Position numbers and translations under genes: made by a program. Shown here one piece after another: positions 1 to 12,466 of a stretch of 64,000 bases of DNA. The notes beneath the pieces were generated by a model. That model was not told where the DNA came from, ran no database searches, and saw nothing but the letters and a program-made list of their open reading frames with translations. The stretch comes from Smittia aterrima (taxonomy: Eukaryota > Arthropoda > Insecta > Diptera > Chironomidae): assembly GCA_033063855.1 (NCBI GenBank), contig CP093830.1:14074854-14138853 (forward strand), read 5' to 3'. The stretch's first letter is position 1; each line of letters opens with the position of its first letter.

Positions 1-3000
1 AGATTAGCCGTGAAGCTTTTAAGAAAAATTTACATGTGACACACAAAGCCAGCGGAACACATTCCCGACGCCATTAAACTGATAGATGCGATCCAGAGAA
101 GAATTGATTTGAAATAATTCGATTTTCCATCAAAAATTCTAAATCGTCCTGGCTTTTGCTTAAGCTCAAATCATGAAATATTTATGATTCCGTCGTTAAA
201 TTCAATGAACACGCAATTTATACTCCTCTTAATGGCGACTCACAAGTCCCTAGTCGTGCAATTTGTATTCATTCTCGTGTACATTTTATAACAAAAAAAA
301 TTGTATTAATGTTACGCCATAAGAAATTTATGAAAAGATTAAAAACATTATATTTATTACGGCCACCTAACCCTTCCGAAATCCCATTATCTGTTTAGTT
401 CATGATGCTTGAAATGAAAGCAACAAAGTTTTTACATTTTTGTCTCACTCATTCTCTGAAGCAACTCCCAATTGTACAACAACGAACGGGCTTCCTGGCG
501 TGTGTTAAGAGGGTCTGATGTATTTTAAATTTATGCTGTCAGAATGAAGATATTCTTTAGCCCTTTGGAGCTTTGCGCCATCGGCAATGACTCTCATGAC
601 ATCAACGAGCAAATTCTCACTTAATTCTTCCACCTAGTTGACTACAGAAGTCTCGTCCGTTTCATTTGGAGTTGAACTTATCAAATTGATCTGAACTTTC
701 ACGATGGAGGCGAGAGCTCTTTCTCAAGGAATTCGTGATTCATAAATTCAGTAATAATTAAAAAATAAAGATTAAAAATGCATTTAAAACGCCCATAAAT
801 TCACTTTATGTGGTGTTTCTTAAAGGTTATTGTATCTCTCGTATCGCGATCGTAAATTAGTTTTGCATACATTTCTTATTTCGCTGGCTCTCGGGAATGG
901 CCTGTGTTGGAGGTTCAATTAAAATCGATACTCGAGCCGTTTTCGCTTCGAGTCCTAACGTCATTGTGTGATATTCACGAAGGGAAGAGTCGACATTTTT
1001 TTTGTGAGCCCGAACGATTTACTGTTCCACAAAGACCACAAATTTAATTTCTCTCTCGAAACCTTCATATTTTCGACAGAAAACTTTATTCACGCAATTG
1101 CTTTTTCGGGTTTTCTCGAGCAATATTTTCGTTTTAATTGAGTTTTGTTATGTTGGTGGTTAGCGAGTTTATATTATGCGGTCGAGGATCAAAACATTTT
1201 GAACTAGATTGTAATAATGTGCACTCGCACGCTGCTTCTTCAATTATTTTTAAAATATGAGGCGCATTTGCATTTTACAAAGTTCAAAATTTATTCCTCG
1301 ACTCAAGTGGAAATTTAAATTTTGAGTGAGTTATTGCGAGTTCACATGGCACGACTTGTTTACACTCTGCAGATAATTTCTTATGTTTTAAATATTTTTT
1401 CTCGCATGCTTTCCGTCATCGACAAGATTTACTGAAGTGAAAGAGTGTTATGCGGAATTAATGGCGAACTATAATGGCTTTCATATCACTTGTCGTCGAG
1501 CGTGCAACGAAATGAATTTTTAAGTTGAAGTCGCTTGAAAGGGCTCTTGACTTGCATGAGTTATAACTTATAACTTTTAAGCCAACCTACCATGAACAAT
1601 TTTTAATTAAACTCAAAATTTTATTCGTTTTGTCTGAAAAGGACTTTTCATTGAGGACGACACTCTCTTTTTTATTATTTACAATTAAAATCGGTCGTTT
1701 AATTAAACTTTGTCGATGCAAATCGGATCTTGATTAAAATTTCATTAATTTCATGGACACTTGTTCAAAAAAAGTTAATAACTGAATTGGCATGAAGGTT
1801 GAAATGACTTTACCTGCATCGGAAAACATATTTTTATGACAAAAAGTTAAAAACTTGTTCGCCTAAAGGGTTTTTGAAACCTTGAAGACTCTTTCGTTGT
1901 TCAACCAAGTAACCTTCCGAGGAATGAATGACAAAGTTACACCAGAGAACTTTACGCAATTTTATTACCCAACATGTCTCACTCTGTGACAACCATAAAG
2001 CAATAAAAAATCTGTTTTTGGGTTTGAAAGGCTCAAACAGTTTTCAACAATCGAACTCATGTTTTTAGTTTCTAAGTGGAAGTGAACGAAAAGAGTTGTG
2101 AACATGAAAAAGTCTCTTGAAGTGAAAATTTGCATTTAGTGATTCAATCTATGCTTGATATGATTTTAATTGCGTGTGCTTGTTAGTTCAGTTGATGGAT
2201 GATTATGAAAATTACGTTTGTTCTGTTCACGGTCTTTGGCGCATGCAATTATCCAAACACAACAATCGTAATCATTTAAGTGGACTGTGGAATTAATTAT
2301 GAAGGCAGCTTGGTGTGAAATCGAAGGCGGGAATAATTCAAAGTCTTAATTAAAACAAGAATGGTTTGAATTGTAAGTACAAGCGTTTCCTAACTCAAAA
2401 GATCGTCAGTAAAAAACGAAACTTCGTCGTTGTCTTGTTATTTGTGGGAACGTTGAAAGAATCTTTTTCCACCTTATAAACTGGTTTGGATTTTTATATC
2501 GAGATAACTTCAAAGCAAGTTTTCCTCGAAAAAAAAAACCAAAAACTCTTCTGCCTTCACGGAATTGAAATTCAACTTTTTTAAGATATTCGAAAAATTT
2601 ATCATTAAGCCAAGCGATAGCTAAAAACTCTCAAAGAAAACTCACCGCGAGGAAAAAATGGTTTTTGTGAGAAATCGCCGAAGAATGTTTTTGCGTTGGA
2701 ATTTATTTTCTTTGTTTGAGGATAATCTGACCTGCACTAAAGAGTAAGACACCTGTAATTTATATTGCCATTGCCCATCAAGATAGCACATTATGTGAAC
2801 CAATAAAACACTTACTACCGAATCACTCGTCGCTCGGGTGTTGGATCAACATGCATTTTGAGAAATAGGCAATGAAAAAGACATAAAGTGTAAGTCATAA
2901 ATTTTTTTATTGCCATTGCGAGAGCCGAACTTTGACTGTCGGGGAATATCAGGAGCGAAAGAAGCGACAAACAACATAAATTTTAGATTCACTGTAACAA

Positions 3001-4735
3001 CAAGTTGTCTGAAGCGCAACAAATTGGTCTCGTAGTAAGAGTTAAAACGCCATCAAACATCATCATATTGTTTCGTTTTACGGCTCAATAAAAAATCACT
3101 TAATCTGACGAGTGACGGTTGACGAGTAAAGCTTGAAGGAATTGCCAGCATAAAACCGATACAATAAAAAGAAATTAACATATCAAACCTCCCAAAGTTG
3201 ATGAAAATCAGCGTTTTACGATCTGTTAAACTGATGCTTATTGTATCAATAATAATAAAAATTATTGTTTTTACTGCGGTTCGCCAATAATATAAACATT
3301 GACTCAAGTCATCGCGTTAATAAGAGGCAAACGTAGCAGCTTTTGACGAAATAAAAAAAATCTTAATGGAATATTAACTGAGGAATTAAGCTTCAGCTAA
3401 TCAATACTCGTAATCGTCAGTTAAAAGAATAAATTGAAAATCTTAATGAAAACTTCTCGAAGTTGGAATTTAATCAGCTGAAGTAAATTTTTCAGGGTTT
3501 TCGATAAGAACACTTTGATATAAAAGAATTCTATGAACTTCATTTGAAAACTCTGTAGTTCATGATGAAGGCGAAGCATTGCATAAATGCCTTTAGCGAG
3601 AGGGAGATGAATAGAGATCACAAGAGTGAGATAGTTGCTCATGATTCTCGCTGCGTCAACCATGATTCTCTCAGTTTTCTCATTTTACTTTCAGTTTTCA
3701 TTTTGAAGCATCTTCCAATTTACATACGAGAAACTTTTTGGCTTCGTTTTAATGATTTATTTGTTCGCTTTGGGCTTAATTTAGAGTTTTAATTAATTTC
3801 CTTCAAAGCTTGCAACGTGTGACAAAACATAAATTAGGTGAAAGTTTGTTAAATAAACATTAAAATAAGGAATTTCGTGACGGAAAAATATTAAGGAGAG
3901 GTTGAAGGAGAAGGAAAAGTCGAAACGCTTTTTCGTCGTTTCCAAAAGAAATAAAAACGTTCATTTCTTGATATTTATGTGACGTCTCGTTGCTTTATCC
4001 GTGGCGTGCAAATATTTTTTGTAAAACAACCTCGAAAGACTCGCCTGGCTTCAGCATGAGACACGAGATTTTACGAACAAAATTTATGTTGAAAGGTCAA
4101 AGAGAGCAAACGAGTGAATCGAGAAATCCGGCGACTGCACTTCATTCTAAATAAACAATCGAATTACTTCATTAAACATTGCCTTTGCATTAATACAATT
4201 ATCAAGTAGTTTTATTGTTCAGTGGCAATCTGCTGTTGTATAAATTAAAGTTTCGAGTCACGATCGATACTCGAGCTAGCGTAAACGACGCCACTGCGCT
4301 TGCTGCTCGTTTCTCTCTCTCGAATTTCTCACTCAGCCACTCCTACTCGCCATCTTTAAAGCTTTTTTCCCGTTCGTTCTTTTGTGTACATAATGGAATC
4401 GGTGTAGAGAAGTGAGAGGAAAAATCAGAAACGCTATAATTGAATAATAAAAATAAAAATGTTATTATAACAACGACGATACTAAAGCAGTTGAGGAAAG
4501 AACGAGAAGATGATCATTTTATGTCTTTTATGCTTTTTATTGGTCTTTATATAGGTTAGAATGGGATATGGAATCATGTACAAGTTCGTTATGTGGCTCT
4601 TCTCCTTCTATGAATACAGATTCTTCTCTTGCACTCTCCCGAAATTCGCTTCTCAAGTTTTGCTGCCAAACTAAAGTCCAGCAATGATTTTATAGAGTGC
4701 AAAAGTTGTAATAAAAAAAGTTCTGGTCGTATGAG

Positions 4736-4800
4736 CTCATTTAATTTAATTAACTAATTTTTTCGGACGCTCAGCAACGCTTTTAATTAACTTTTTTGCG
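4736..4800. promoter_or_regulatory. Homeodomain-site cluster (TTAATTA-rich)
   Basis: Several TTAATTA/TAATT cores occur within about 65 bp, in two groups flanking a more GC-rich stretch (CGGACGCTCAGCAACGC). Such palindromic cores are bound by Antp-class and Engrailed homeodomains. In an AT-rich genome such cores arise by chance, so this is only a candidate enhancer site. Confidence 0.2.
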
Positions 4801-5223
4801 CTCTGATTACTTTAATGCATGCGCCATGACGTTCGTTCATCATTAGCTCCATCCAATTTTCCACGTAAGTGGATATCGAATCCGGTTGAAACGAGTGAAA
4901 ATTAAATTCAAATATAATTAATACGATGAACCATGATCGATTTTCAATTACCTCTTCTTGCCTCCAATCGCTTCAATCCTTATCGCTTTCTCTCTTTATC
5001 GCGCTTCTTATGTTTCACGAATGGAAAAACGATCATCGTGTGATTATCGGAAGAGCTCTTCGAGCTATTAATCTTCTTTCTTTTTTTTTTTGGTAGTCTT
5101 CATGGCATTTCAATTTTCTTTAAGTAATTTACTGTGTAATTGCGTTTACAATCGCCACGACCCGTCACATTACTGTACTCGCAGAAATAATTCAATAAGA
5201 CCGATCGCAGAACGGAATCGCTA

Positions 5224-5348
5224 AATGGCGTTGCCCTCTCTGAATCGATCGTAAATCGATTGAAGCAGCCTTTAAATTGCTTGTTGCAAGCAATTGACTG
5301 TCTGCAAATAATATTTATTGTTTATTGGTTATCGAAACTGATATCGAT
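5224..5348. promoter_or_regulatory. ATCGAT cluster with a Pho-type site and a 9-bp hairpin
   Basis: The block has AATGGCG at 5224-5230, ATCGAT at 5244-5249, 5255-5260 and 5343-5348, and a perfect inverted repeat AATTGCTTG / CAAGCAATT (5275-5283 and 5287-5295) with a 3-nt loop. ATCGAT cores are shared by DREF- and BEAF-type boundary proteins in Drosophila. A role as boundary or enhancer is inference. Confidence 0.25.
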
Positions 5349-8300
5349 TAAAGGGAGTTGTTGCAACTCAGTTGCCATGAATCTGAGGATGCAGTCGCTC
5401 TTGGTGTTGAAACGAATTAGTAATTTGACATAAACGATTCAGATTAAATCTATGAGATTGCAGAAATAATTTAAAACTGCGGTGCTCATGATCCTAAAAT
5501 TATTGAACATTTTGAACCAAGCTTCTCATTATCGTCTTCCTTCAAATTGCGTCAAAATTATCGTAAAATCTTGATACCAGATTCTTTAAAACTTAAAATA
5601 TCAAAGAAAATTTCTCATACATAAACCAGATCGTTAGGCAGCAAGTTTATTTCTACTTTAAAACATGCTTCGAAATGATAAAGAGGGCAAAATTGTGTAA
5701 TTATGCCTCTGCCTGCTGCCCGACATTTAATAATTTCTTTTTAATGCAGAGCTCTCGATGTGAATAATAATTTTTTGGTTTTCCCTTTCCCTGCCCTCTA
5801 AAAAATGCATAGATGAGATACCGAATCTAATGTTAATGACTTCATTAGATCTAACATCGAGATATATTCTGACGAAGAGTGAAGTTGAGGAGAGATCAAC
5901 CCTGAGCCAAAAACCTTTTCCTCGATTTGTTTCGGTTGTTATTTTTAAACTCTCTTAATGTTTGATTCTTTGTTTCCCAAGCGTTTGATATAAAAAATCC
6001 AACGATTTATTGCATTGATCCTCCCTTTGCTATGCCTCAATCAAAAGAAAGAAGTTTATTCTAAAAACTCCGAAAAGATTTTGAGTCTCTTTCATGAGAT
6101 AAAGTTGGTAAACTTCTATTTTAAGCGTCTCTGACACCATCGGGAAGAAGAATTAAAAGAGAAATGGCTGCGCGTGAAAAATATAAAATGCCATTACAGT
6201 TTCGGCAATCGGAGGGAAGTTTGAAGAAAGGACTTTTTTGATTTATTTACCCTCGAGAAGGTACAAAAGCCAACAATAGATTGCAACATTTCTCATCTTT
6301 CGGGATCGTTCGAGGGTCAAATGCTCGCACTCTTTCAAAATTGCTCTTTATTTCTTTTTAAATAATTTCTTATGCCGATACCCTGAACAAAAGAAATGAA
6401 CGAACTCTGTTCACAGTGTGCCTTTCTACATGGTGGAAGATTAAGAAATAAAATAAATTACAAACTTTTCGAGTATTTGAGTCAACAGAGAGTAAACACA
6501 TCCATCGAGGGGTTGGAAGGGAATCGTAACGTCAATTTCTTTCGACACATAAAGTCTCTCCGCACAATGAACATGAGCTCCATTGTGATCGTCATCTTCA
6601 TCGCAAGGAAAATGTGTTATGGTGTGCCAAAAGGTTAGAACATTGCATGTACAAAGATTCTTCGTAATGCTCAAATGTGGTTTCTGCAAACTGCAAGTTT
6701 GGCACGCATGAAAAGATTTGAATTAAAGTCATAATTGGGCATAAATTTAAAAGGTACCAAGACTTTAAAATTATCGTCAATTATTCCAGTCACATCAAGC
6801 ATGATTTGCTTTTAAAATTCTGCTCGCATCGAAGAGACGAACAAAATGAAATCACAAAACAACTTTTTGTAATTGCCAATGAAACTGGTTTCGAGTCGTC
6901 GCGAGAATGCACTCGGTTGAGAGCGCGGACTTTTGGCGATACTACTCCCCGGGTAATGAAGTTATTGTGAACGCTTCGCTAGCCATGCGAGGCGTATGAG
7001 ACTAAACAAATTATCCCCAAAAACTGTTTGTTTGGGTGTAGACATTAATAATTCAAACGAGCAAGCGATACGCCAACAAACTCGACAGCGAAGCGCGAGA
7101 GAGAGAGAGAAATCCTTGAGATTCACTTCATTCATTTTATATTTAAATTATTGTCGAAAACTATATAAATAAATTCGTGGCTTCCTTTTGAATAAACACG
7201 CTAACTACATAATAAATAAGTCATTGAGAAGAAGCCCAGGGAATGTGTTAACTCACAATATGAAGTCGCATTTAAAGTCGCCATTAAAAAGAAACGAGGA
7301 ATCGATTTTTCATGAGAGATCGGGAGGAAGTTTATGAGTTTGTTCAAGTGTCGTTGGATCTTCTGAACATTTAACGTGTAACTCGCTGATTATAACAGAG
7401 TTTCATCTTGATAAGGAACAACAAGATGCGAAACAAAGTTCATCTTTAAAGCAAATTGAAACCTTCTTATGGTAAATTCAATTGCGCCTTTCAAATTTAT
7501 AGTAAAACTTGAAATATTTCTACACAAAGCCATATTAAAATTTTAGATTCTCGGCTCAGCATTCCCTGCAAATCGCAGAAGACTTTTAAATCTCGAATCA
7601 TTCGATAGTCGTGAAATAAGCATCATCGCTCACGCGAGAAATCAAAAATGTCAAAGACTTTTCTCGCGAAAGAAGAAATGGAGGGACAAAGAATTGATAT
7701 CGACTTCAAGTTATGACCTTAAAAGCCTGAAGTTTGTAACATTGTATATCTCTTAAAGGTGTATCATTTACATAAAGCCATAAATAAGATTAATAGTGGA
7801 AATTCCATTAATTTTATTCTTCATCTTCGTCTCATTCTATCTCAGATTCAAAATATTTCAAATGTGTCTCTTAATGTTTAAACTTTTTCCTTCTCAACAA
7901 TTTTTAACGACGTTTGCTATATGAGGCGATACAAAAAATGGTTCATGTCTTTGCTTTCCTGCGTTTCTCCCTTTACTTTGTTCTGTGTGCTTGCATTCCG
8001 CTCCTTTCAAAGTTTCAAACTTTTACAAATGTTTTTCGCTCTCTATCTCTCTTTCTCTTAAAAATATTTAAAATCGGTTTCAAGCTCATGGAAATATTCG
8101 AAGCGACGTTCACTCGCTAAATTGAAGTCAATAAAATAAAGAATTAAGTTCATGGTAACGAGTTGTCTCATGCGAGATGTGATTCAATTACTGAGCACGT
8201 TTTCAATGAAAACAAGCGTATCGACGATTAGACCGAAAAAGCGATGATGAGCGAACGTCAAATCGAAATCAAATCGAAGACAAGATGCTTTATAGCGAGT

Positions 8301-8527
8301 TACTGGCTTTTTATTGCATTTTTATGTTTGGCTTTATGTGAGTTTTATTCCTTTTTTATAGTTATATTTTGTTTTTATTGCAATTTAATGAGACATAAAC
8401 TACAAGCAAAGAAGGCGAGCAAGTATCAACAAATGTCTAAGCAGATGAATTGCGGTTTAAAGTGAAACAAGACTTTTTGGTTCTTTTATGATCCATCAAA
8501 GCTAACAATTTTACGATGATGGAAAGC

Positions 8528-8989
8528 ATAAAAAAGATATAAAAGCTAATTTTTATTCAGTCAAAGGCGAAGTGAGAATTTTCCAAAGTCTTCGATTCGC
8601 TTCCTCGATAATTTAATAACTGTTTGACATCAGTAGGATCACGTTGAGCCCTCTTGAGACCATTTGTATTTACACGTGCTTGAAACGGTTTGCACCAAGA
8701 TTGTGACGACTAAACCAGCGCTCTGATGAGTTGAGATCTTTTATTTGATTACGGGTTATGTTAAAGATGATTTCGCAATGCTATTATAGAAATAAACTCA
8801 AGGTATTGATCTGCAAACAACAACAACGCACAAGCATTTCAGAATCTGTCAAAACTCTCAATTTAATGACAAATAAAGGAATATAAAAAAGATATAAAAA
8901 CGCTAATTTTAATGATGTCAAAGTTACAGCTTCAATCTTGAACCGACGTCATTTTACGATTGAGGAATTAAATTAATATTTGACATCAA
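8528..8989. repeat. Diverged direct duplication of an approx. 105-bp module
   Basis: Copy 1 (8528-8633) and copy 2 (8883-8989) share, in order, the word ATAAAAAAGATATAAAA, then GCTAATTTT, then GTCAAA, and finally TTTGACATCA about 55 bp further on. In copy 2 the last two words form a perfect 10-bp inverted repeat, TGATGTCAAA (8913-8922) and TTTGACATCA (8979-8988). In copy 1 only the GTCAAA/TTTGAC core is inverted. TGTCA/TGACA is the core bound by Hth/MEIS-type homeodomains, Hox cofactors. There are no transposon ends or coding sequence, so a duplicated regulatory module is the simplest reading. Confidence 0.5.
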
Positions 8990-10259
8990 TGATTACGTTT
9001 ATGTACTCCCCTGGCAAGCTACACACTTCTCCACTTGAGGCTTGAACTTGTCTTCATAATGAGATTAAACAAACAGTAAAATTTTTATTGCACAATAAAC
9101 GCTTCATCGTGATTGGGAGAATCAATCAGCATTTATGGCGATTCCTGCGTGTGAGTTTCGACACATTCGTGAGAACTTTTCAGTTTAATCTTGACTTAGT
9201 TTAATAAATAATCAATTAAAGATTTTTTGAAGTTTCCGCTCGACTCTTACAAAAATAGAAATTGCAATTTATCAACTCCACAGCCGTGAAATATTTTCAA
9301 ACGAAAACAAACCAAAATAATTCATAAATCATAAATTTACACGAAAGAATCTTGAGTATGAGATAAACTTTTTAGCTTTCCCTCTCCTATCGTCTTCGGT
9401 TGTCCTTTAAAGAAATGAACTATTGCGAAACGAGTCGTAAATTATGGTGAAGTGTAATTCACATACACAGAGAGATTTTTTTAGATAATTTTTGGCAATA
9501 ACTCAAACAAAAGAAGTGAAAACTTTCTCTTAGCCTCATGTTTAGAAAAAGGTTTGAGGAAAGTCCCATCAATTGCCGTTTTACGAGTGGCAGGAGACGC
9601 TTAACCCTCGAAACTCGTAAGACATTTCACTCGTTCACTTTAAAAATGATTTCTCGTCGTCTTCTCTATAAACTTCTCGACATCTGTTTTTACAAAACTT
9701 CTTTTCGGAAATGGAACATCTTCATTCCGATTGATACTTTTTAACTTAAATTGATTTAAGACATGCAATTCATTTTTCTAACAATCGACTTTTATTTATA
9801 TTTTGCAGGTACCGAGAGCGGTTTGCATGAAACGGTAACATTTATTGAGCTTAATCTTAATGAAACCTTAATGTTGTAATAAAAATTGTTGCATATTGAA
9901 TAAATCGGAGTTTGAGTCGAGTGCATTTATCAGTTGATTTCTTACTTAGATTACAGAAGGCAAGGATTGCAGCACGAGCTAATGAGTTAATTTTCAGCAT
10001 TCGAGTTTCTTATCTTCGTGTAAGCTGTTCCAACAGCTGTTGATCCTTGAAACTTGTTCGAGAAGCTTCAATTTGCAGTTGAGAATAATCAGAATTGAAA
10101 CCTAAAATAGAAAAACTTCAAGTTAAAACAGAGCTCGGGTGGATTTTTCATTTTCAGAATTTTTTGATGTCTCTTTTTCAGTTTGTTAAAAATAACATTT
10201 CGAATCTATTATTGTAATCATGCCGAACTACACTAGCTTAGAAGCGCCCTAAATTAAGT

Positions 10260-10830
10260 GATTTCTCAAATGGCGGCTTGACATGTGTATAAATTGAAGG
10301 AATTTATTATGGGAACAGAAAAACGACTAACGATTCAGCAGCAGAGGTCATCAACAAGATGTCCTCTTATCACTCTCAGACTCTTACAATAAAAATATTC
10401 TTGATAGCCAATAAAAGCGTCTTAATTGCCTCATAACATCGAGTTAAATTGAAATAAGGCATAAATAATTATATGGTCGTTCGCTGAGCAATTCAGACAA
10501 AGCATTCCCAATGAAATTTGAGCAGCCAAAAAGCATTTGAAAGTGTCTAGTCAATTTCGGTAGTTGAAATAACAATAACAGTTAGTAATAAAAGTAGTAG
10601 TTAAAAGAAAATAAATATAAGTAGCGAAGCTCCTCCAGCCTAGCGCGCACACATATTCGCTGCCAGCATCAAAATGTATAATGAGGCAGATATCTTCTCT
10701 GAAAGCGAAATAAAGAAAAATCACGAGCGGAGCGTCAAACTTAACGAAAGGACGGAAGAGGAAACTTAACGAAAAAGAGAGCAGCGCAGAGAGAGAGAAG
10801 AGAGTTTAACTCAACACAATCGCAAACACA
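10260..10830 (+). promoter_or_regulatory. Ubx: Probable Ubx promoter region
   Basis: This region lies 1.0-1.6 kb upstream of the Ubx ATG. It contains a strong Pho/YY1-type site (AAATGGCGGC, AATGGCG at 10269-10275), a weak TATA-like word (ATATAAG near 10614-10620), a locally GC-rich patch around 10621-10680 and a GAGAG-rich run near 10785-10805 of the kind bound by GAGA factor. The Drosophila Ubx promoter lacks a TATA box, uses an initiator and depends on GAGA factor, with a leader of about 1 kb. The layout fits, but I cannot fix the start site; no clear initiator plus DPE pair was found. Confidence 0.35.
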
Positions 10831-11865
10831 TAACGATTAAATGAAAATGATGAATTGTATAATGGGCCAAAAAGAAACAAGAGATAGATTACTCCATATG
10901 AGAGCACGAACGAATGAAATGGAAGATTGCGCAAGTTCAATACTTTTGTATACGGAGACTCGTGGAGAGAAGGAAAAAAGAAAATGAAATGAAATTATTC
11001 TTGAATGCCCCATTCAATACTACACACAATTTTATTTAATATGTTGTTTCATTATTATAGATACTTCCAACTATAACACTTCAACTCTCAGTGCAACTCA
11101 TTTTTTCTCCCAATAATAATAAAAATAAAACTTCGAAGTTTTTGTGTTTTGGATAAAATATTTTTCTCGTGGTGTTGTTGATTCATTCGAAACAAGTCAA
11201 AGTGAAAATATATAATTTTGTGCTGCTGCCGCTGCTGCTTCTACCGCCGTTCTCCTCTCGGACTACGGATTCTCTTCCTTTTCGGTGACGATGAGATATA
11301 CGAAATAAAAACTTTGCTTTACGCTTTTTGATAGTGGTGACTCTGAACGGGTGAAGAATTGTGATTTCTACAAGTCATTCGTATCAGAACATTTGAGAAG
11401 ACAAGGCGCGTTTTTGATTTTATTATTATTTTAATTATTATTGTTATGATTATCGTGTAGCAATAATCATAAAATAAAACAAAATCGTATAAATACAAGT
11501 TTTCGGAAGGAAAAGTTTCGTCGGATTAGTGAAAACTTAAAAATCCGCGATCGAAAATCAATTGTACAAGTGACGATAAACAAAACAAACAAAAAAAGGA
11601 AAATCCTAAAGTGTGAAAATAAAATCAGATCGAGTGTGATCGTGACACCCACAAAGGCAGTTGCTGTCTCCCTCAAAGAGAGTTGCATAACTCGACCATA
11701 AACACTTTGCGCGATAACCACAAGGGAAGAGAAATAATCATAAAAATTATGCAAAAAATCATTGGGTTGAAGTGTTGAAGGACAGAAAAAGGGAAAGAAA
11801 AAAAAACTTACGTAAAACAGAAACGATAGTGAAGAAAGTGAATCGATAAAAAAAATTGATAAAAA
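10831..11865 (+). other. Ubx: Probable long 5' leader (5' UTR) of Ubx
   Basis: This A-rich, gene-free stretch leads directly into the Ubx ATG and is the expected leader by analogy with the roughly 1-kb leader of Drosophila Ubx. A CTG/CCG-rich patch lies at about 11220-11265. Three minimal upstream ORFs are visible: 11291-11308, 11446-11460 and 11749-11778. They could limit translation of the main frame if the leader is as long as assumed. The Drosophila Ubx leader is reported to have internal-entry activity, so upstream ORFs need not abolish expression. The 5' boundary is a guess, and a leader intron cannot be excluded. Confidence 0.4.
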
Positions 11866-12466
11866 ATGAATTCGTACTTTGAGCAATCAGGTTTTTATGG
11901 CCATCCACATCAAGCTGGCATGATGTCGTCTTCGGGCGGACATGATCAATCATCAGCTGCTGCAGCCGCGTACAGAGGTTTCCCACTTAGCCTCGGAATG
12001 TCTCCATATGCCAATCCACATTTACATCAGTCACGGACTGCTCAGGACTCTCCCTACGATGCCAGCATTACCGCAGCCTGCAAACAAATCTACGATGGCG
12101 CCTACAATAAAGATTGTTCAAAGACAGTGTCAGGAGCAACCGCCAATGGTACAACAGCTAACAGCTCCACCAGCAGTGGAAACAATGCGACCTCCGATAC
12201 AAACGGCTACAAAGACGTCTGGAACTCATCCGGCAGCAATGGAACGCCCAACTCTGCACCTGTTCGTCCATCCGCCTGTACTCCAGATTCCCGTGTCGGT
12301 GGCTATATTGATGCATCAGGCGGTAGCCCAGTAAGTCGCACCGGCTCTTCAGCAGCCGGTGGCGCATGGAATACTCAGTGCTCGATCGGCACACCAGCTA
12401 CACAATCAGCCTCATCAGCAAGTTTACATCAGAATCACACGTTCTATCCATGGATGGCAATTGCAG
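11866..12466 (+). CDS. Ubx: Ubx coding exon 1 (N-terminus to YPWM)
   Basis: This exon encodes residues 1-200 plus the first base of codon 201. The start is chosen because MNSYFEQ is the invariant Ubx N-terminus and the ATG has an A-rich context (AAAAATGA). Conserved blocks are the AYRGFPLSLGMSPYAN segment (35-50), QDSPYDASITAAC (60-72), NGYKDVWN (113-120), the SACTPDSRVGGY block and HTFYPWM (191-197). The long glycine run of Drosophila is absent, and residues 85-112 form a Ser/Thr/Asn/Gly low-complexity stretch instead. The donor is GCAG|GTGAGT. In Drosophila a second donor 27 nt downstream adds the b element (ECPEDPTK-like). Here read-through gives Gly-Glu and then TGA at 12472-12474, so that extension cannot exist. 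Confidence 0.97.

Larger units (their letters stand above)
1..10259. other. Upstream non-coding region of Ubx (bxd/pbx-side)
   Basis: No reading frame here resembles a protein; the longest frames are short, low-complexity and lack domains. In insect Hox clusters the region 5' of Ubx faces abd-A and carries the bxd/pbx enhancers and Polycomb response elements, so a regulatory role is expected from position. Visible items: AATGGCG-type Pho/YY1 words at 69-75 (reverse), 231-237, 1460-1466, 5224-5230 and 7279-7285 (reverse); homeodomain-type TTAATTA clusters near 4738-4795; an ATCGAT cluster with a perfect hairpin at 5224-5348; and a diverged duplication at 8528-8989. A GA repeat lies near 7098-7111. 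No bxd-type transcript can be recognised by eye. Confidence 0.6.

Noticed and set aside
4535..4560. Pyrimidine tract ending TATATAG followed by GTTAGA upstream of Ubx
   Set aside because: GTTAGA is not a functional donor and no upstream exon is known, so this is neither an exon boundary nor a ratchet point.
9790..9825. TTTTGCAG|GTACCGAG acceptor-like site upstream of the promoter
   Set aside because: There is no donor after it, no coding sequence and no sign of an upstream leader exon.
11467..11886. 139-aa minus-strand open frame over the Ubx leader
   Set aside because: It is Phe/Leu/Ser-rich because it is the complement of an A-rich leader. No domain and no conserved features.
11942..12394. 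Overlapping open frames on both strands within Ubx exon 1 (130 aa on +, 78 aa on -)
   Set aside because: They are shadows of the Ubx frame, caused by its repetitive low-complexity codons. No known domain and no independent start context.
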